From the NCBI RefSeq assembly GCF_003573695.1, contig NC_039359.1:88888566-88952565 (forward strand): DNA of 64,000 bases. The letters are read 5' to 3'. Position 1 is the stretch's first letter. Every line of letters begins with the position of its first letter. The notes under the pieces are model-generated. The model saw only the letters and a list, made by a program, of their open reading frames with translations, was not told where the DNA came from and made no database searches. This DNA is from Papaver somniferum. Taxonomy: Eukaryota; Streptophyta; Magnoliopsida; Ranunculales; Papaveraceae. Both the position numbers and the translations under genes were made by a program. Positions 60,342 through 64,000 of this stretch are shown in pieces.

Positions 60342-63300
60342 TGTTAGAAACAAATTTCTGAAAAATCTTAAATAAACACTTAATGGGAAACAACAAACAG
60401 AGGACAGAGTCACATGTTCAACACGCTGTCCTTAACACGATAGTTCACTGGTACGCCTCAAAATGAGTGATGCCTTTACCCCGTGGTGAAATTGTATCCA
60501 GGATAAAACTTCCCGCTGAAAATACTATAAGCACTATAATACTTTCCCACTCTTACGAACTCAACAACAATGACACGGAATATAAAAACCACACAGGGGG
60601 AGAAAGACGAAAAGAAGAAGGATAGTAGCTTCTTCTAGACACATTTTGGAATGAAGAATTCTAGTCTCTTTTATAGATAGAAATGAGAGAGGTGAAATCA
60701 ATTCACATTAATGTGTGAAATTATGTTGCATGATATCGACATAAATCAGTTATAAAATAGTCAAAAAACGGTAAGAAATAATGTTGTCATTTATGCGCAA
60801 AAAACGTTATGAAATATTTTTGGTAAGAAAATAAAATTTCCCATGTCACACGCCCCCCCACATTCAAGACAAAATTTAATTTGAGTTTAAATTCGTTTAG
60901 GAAATAATTCAAAAGTAATTTTGACAAAAAGATAAGTCTTGTTTGACATACGTCCATGGTGTAAGCACGAGCCCGATCCATAAACCCAAGCCTTAGTGAA
61001 AACAAATATAATTTGAGTTTAAATTCGTTTAGGAAATAATTCAAAAGTAATTTTGACAAAAAGATAAGTCTTGTTTGACATACGTCCATGGTGTAAGCAC
61101 GAGCCCGATCCATAAACCCAAGCCTTAGTGAAAACAAATATAATTTGAGTTTAAATTCGTTTAGGAAATAATTCAAAAGTAATTTTGACAAAAAATAAGT
61201 CTTGTTTGACATACGTCCATGGTGTAAGCACGAGCCCGATCCATAAACCCAAGCCTTAGTGAAAACAAATATAATTTGAGTTTAAATTCGTTTAGGAAAT
61301 AATTCAAAAGTAATTTTGACAAAAAGATAAGTCTTGTTTGACATACGTCCATGGTGTAAGCACGAGCCCGATCCATAAACCCAAGCCTTAGTGAAAACAA
61401 ATATAATTTGAGTTTAAATTCGTTTAGGAAATAATTCAAAAGTAATTTTGACAAAAAGATAAGTCTTGTTTGACATACGTCCATGGTGTAAGCACGAGCC
61501 CGATCCATAAACCCAAGCCTTAGTGAAAACAAATATATTTGAGTTTAAATTCGTTTAGGAAATAATTCAAAAGTAATTTGACAAAAAGATAAGTCTTGTT
61601 TGACATACGTCCATGGTGTAAGCACGAGCCCGATCCATAAACCCAAGCCTTAGTGAAAACAAATATAATTTGAGTTTAAATTCGTTTAGGAAATAATTCA
61701 AAAGTAATTTTGACAAAAAGATAAGTCTTGTTTGACATACGTCCATGGTGTAAGCACGAGCCCGATCCATAAACCCAAGCCTTAGTGAAAACAAATATAA
61801 TTTGAGTTTAAATTCGTTTAGGAAATAATTCAAAAGTAATTTTGACAAAAAGATAAGTCTTGTTTGACATACGTCCATGGTGTAAGCACGAGCCCGATCC
61901 ATTAACACAAGCCTTAGTGAACACAAATATAATTTGAGTTTAAATTCGTTTAGGAAATAATTCAAAAGTAATTTTGACAAAAAGATAAGTCTTGTTTGAC
62001 ATACGTCCATGGTGTAAGCACGAGCCCGATCCATAAACCCAAGCCTTAGTGAAAACAAATATAATTTGAGTTTAAATTCGTTTAGGAAATAATTCAAAAG
62101 TAATTTTGACAAAAAGATAAGTCTTGTTTGACATACGTCCATGGTGTAAGCACGAGCCCGATCCATAAACCCAAGCCTTAGTGAAAACAAATATAATTTG
62201 AGTTTAAATTCGTTTAGGAAATAATTCAAAAGTAATTTTGATAAAAAGATAAGTCTTGTTTGACATACGTCCATGGTGTAAGCACGAGCCCGATCCATAA
62301 ACCCAAGCCTTAGTGAAAACAAATATAATTTGAGTTTAAATTCGTTTAGGAAATAATTCAAAAGTAATCTTGACAAAAAGATAAGTCTTGTTTGACATAC
62401 GTCCATGGTGTAAGCACGAGCCCGATCCATAAACCCAAGCCTTAGTGAAAACAAATATAATTTGAGTTTAAATTCGTTTAGGAAATAATTCAAAAGTAAT
62501 TTTGACAAAAAGATAAGTCTTGTTTGACATACGTCCATGGTGTAAGCACGAGCCCGATCCATAAACCCAAGCCTTAGTGAAAACAATATAATTTGAGTTT
62601 AAATTCGTTTAGGAAATAATTCAAAAGTAATTTTGACAAAAAGATAAGTCTTGTTTGACATACGTCCATGGTGTAAGCACGAGCCCGATCCATAAACCCA
62701 AGCCTTAGTGAAAACAAATATAATTTGAGTTTAAATTCGTTTAGGAAATAATTCAAAAGTAATTTTGACAAAAAGATAAGTCTTGTTTGACATACGTCCA
62801 TGGTGTAAGCACGAGCCCGATTCATAAACCCAAGCCTTAGTGAAAACAAATTAATTTGAGTTTAAATTCGTTTAGGAAATAATTCAAAAGTAATTTTGAC
62901 AAAAAGATAAGTCTTGTTTGACATACGTCCATGGTGTAAGCACGAGCCCGATCCATAAACCCAAGCCTTAGTGAAAACAAATATAATTTGAGTTTAAATT
63001 CGTTTAGGAAACAATTCAAAAGTAATTTTGACAAAAAGATAAGTCTTGTTTGACATACGTCCATGGTGTAAGCACGAGCCCGATCCATAAACCCAAGCCT
63101 TAGTGAAAACAAATATAATTTGAGTTTAAATTCGTTTAGGAAATAATTCAAAAGTAATTTTGACAAAAAGATAAGTCTTGTTTGACATACGTCCATGGTG
63201 TAAGCACGAGCCCGTTCCATAAACCCAAGCCTTAGTGAAAACAAATATAATTTGAGTTTAAATTCGTTTAGGAAATAATTCAAAAGTAATTTTGACAAAA

Positions 63301-64000
63301 AAGATAAGTCTTGTTTGACATACGTCCAAGGTGTAAGCACGAGCCCGATCCATAAACCCAAGCCTTAGTGAAAACAAATATAATTTGAGTTTAAATTCGT
63401 TTAGGAAATAATTCAAAAGTAATTTTGACAAAAAGATAAGTCTTGTTTGACATACGTCCATGGTGTAAGCACGAGCCCGATCCATAAACCCAAGCCTTAG
63501 TGAAAACAAATATAATTTGAGTTTAAATTCGTTTAGGAAATAATTCAAAAGTAATTTTGACAAAAAGATAAGTCTTGTTTGACATACGTCCATGGTGTAA
63601 GCACGAGCCCGATCCATAAACCCAAGCCTTAGTGAAAACAAATATAATTTGAGTTTAAATTCGTTTAGGAAATAATTCAAAAGTAATTTTGACAAAAAGA
63701 TAAGTCTTGTTTGACATACGTCCATGGTGTAAGCACGAGCCCGATCCATAAACCCAAGCCTTAGTGAAAACAAATATAATTTGAGTTTAAATTCGTTTAG
63801 GAAATAATTCAAAAGTAATTTTGACAAAAGATAAGTCTTGTTTTACATACGTCCATGGTGTAAGCACGAGCCCGATCCATAAACCCAAGCCTTAGTGAAA
63901 ACAAATATAATTTGAGTTTAAATTCGTTTAGGAAATAATTCAAAAGTAATTTTGACAAAAAGATAAGTCTTGTTTGACATACGTCCATGGTGTAAGCACG
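60342..64000 (-). repeat. E6 5' LTR with internal satellite, incomplete at right edge
   Basis: From 60342 to 60877 it follows the 3' LTR (55011-55545) base for base, with scattered substitutions and the same TATA (60668-60675). At the point where the 3' LTR has its single 132 bp unit, the tandem array starts and continues past the window. The remaining LTR end (about 220 bp in the 3' copy) is not reached. Confidence 0.85.
60878..64000 (-). repeat. 132 bp satellite array, at least 23 full copies
   Basis: The word CGTCCATGG recurs at 60951, 61083, 61214, 61346, 61478, 61608 and on to 63982, a step of 132 bp with rare 130-131 bp steps from lost bases. Units are nearly identical, with a few private changes (for example TTAACACAAG near 61901, AACAATTC near 63012, CCAAGGTG near 63326). 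Because 132 is a multiple of three, one minus-strand frame stays open through whole runs of units, giving 44-residue repeats (…LGFMDRARAYTMDVCQTRL…). The longest frame is 61567-62586, 339 aa. I treat this as a by-product of the array and not as a gene. Confidence 0.95.

Larger units (their letters stand above)
55011..64000 (-). mobile_element. E6: minus-strand Ty1/copia retrotransposon, degraded, 5' LTR expanded and cut by window edge
   Basis: The 3' LTR is 55011-55897. A minus-strand polypurine tract CATGTGGGGGAT lies at 55898-55909. The pol remnants read leftward from about 60300 to 56590, and the 5' LTR starts at 60342 and runs past 64000. Domain order (gag, protease, integrase, RT, RNase H) is that of Ty1/copia. 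Frameshifts and stops are frequent, and a C24 run lies in the integrase part. The two LTRs are alike outside the 132 bp segment, which is single copy in the 3' LTR and an array in the 5' LTR. The element sits against the end of the polygalacturonase duplicate. No tRNA primer site was recognised next to the 5' LTR. Confidence 0.85.

Noticed and set aside
60878..64000. CRISPR-like array
   Set aside because: The 132 bp units are directly adjacent with no variable spacers, lie in a retrotransposon LTR, and the genome is eukaryotic.
1..64000. tRNA or rRNA genes
   Set aside because: No cloverleaf-consistent A/B box pairs or rRNA-like stretches were noticed; only tRNA-complementary primer sites of retrotransposons. 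A tRNA scan would be decisive.

Overview
The window looks like plant nuclear DNA: intergenic sequence dominated by nested LTR retrotransposons, with one intron-containing plant gene. There is no operon structure, ribosome-binding-site pattern or CRISPR array. The elements resemble Ty3/gypsy Tat/Athila-type and Ty1/copia families, and the gene is a GH28 polygalacturonase with a plant-type exon layout. A eudicot is likely, but the species cannot be read from the sequence alone.

Region 1 (1-18083) is one very large, apparently non-autonomous LTR retrotransposon, called E1 here. Its 5' LTR is cut by the left window edge and ends near 2842. A tRNA-Arg-like primer binding site follows, then a 4.7 kb internal region with no gag or pol. 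The 3' LTR (7511-18083) is interrupted by a complete second element, E2 (9759-16771). E2 has TG/CA ends, a perfect ATGCC target duplication, two LTRs of about 1.49 kb that are almost identical, and one long ORF of unknown family without pol. E1 LTRs carry a 69-70 bp dimeric minisatellite and a 192 bp tandem repeat.

Region 2 (18084-35415) is a stack of copia-like LTRs. An old forward LTR (E4) is split by E1 and by a 2540 bp solo LTR with ACAAA target duplications. A minus-strand element (E3, 23592-32322, duplication ATATG) keeps gag and two zinc knuckles but has lost pol. A further minus-strand copia remnant (E5) keeps an LTR, a primer binding site and a protease motif. A run of 40 G lies at 23386-23425.

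Region 3 (35416-51890) is the gene-bearing segment. A nine-exon polygalacturonase (38463-42117, 442 aa) has all catalytic motifs intact. Around it lie small DNA-transposon-like pieces, among them an array of GTTATGCAT palindromes (43.0-43.75 kb) and a 1.09 kb element with GGGGCCTATC inverted ends. A PIF/Harbinger transposase pseudogene (49.2-50.6 kb, minus) keeps its DDE triad.

Region 4 (51890-64000) holds a decayed duplicate of the polygalacturonase (51976-54950). Next to it is a minus-strand Ty1/copia element (E6) with recognisable but broken gag, protease, integrase, RT and RNase H. The 3' LTR of E6 has one copy of a 132 bp U3 segment. In its 5' LTR the same segment, with the same boundaries, has become an array of at least 23 near-identical copies that runs off the right edge. 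This apparent birth of a satellite inside an LTR is the most interesting item in the window. Tandem amplification within LTRs, mostly upstream of the TATA box, recurs in several unrelated families here.
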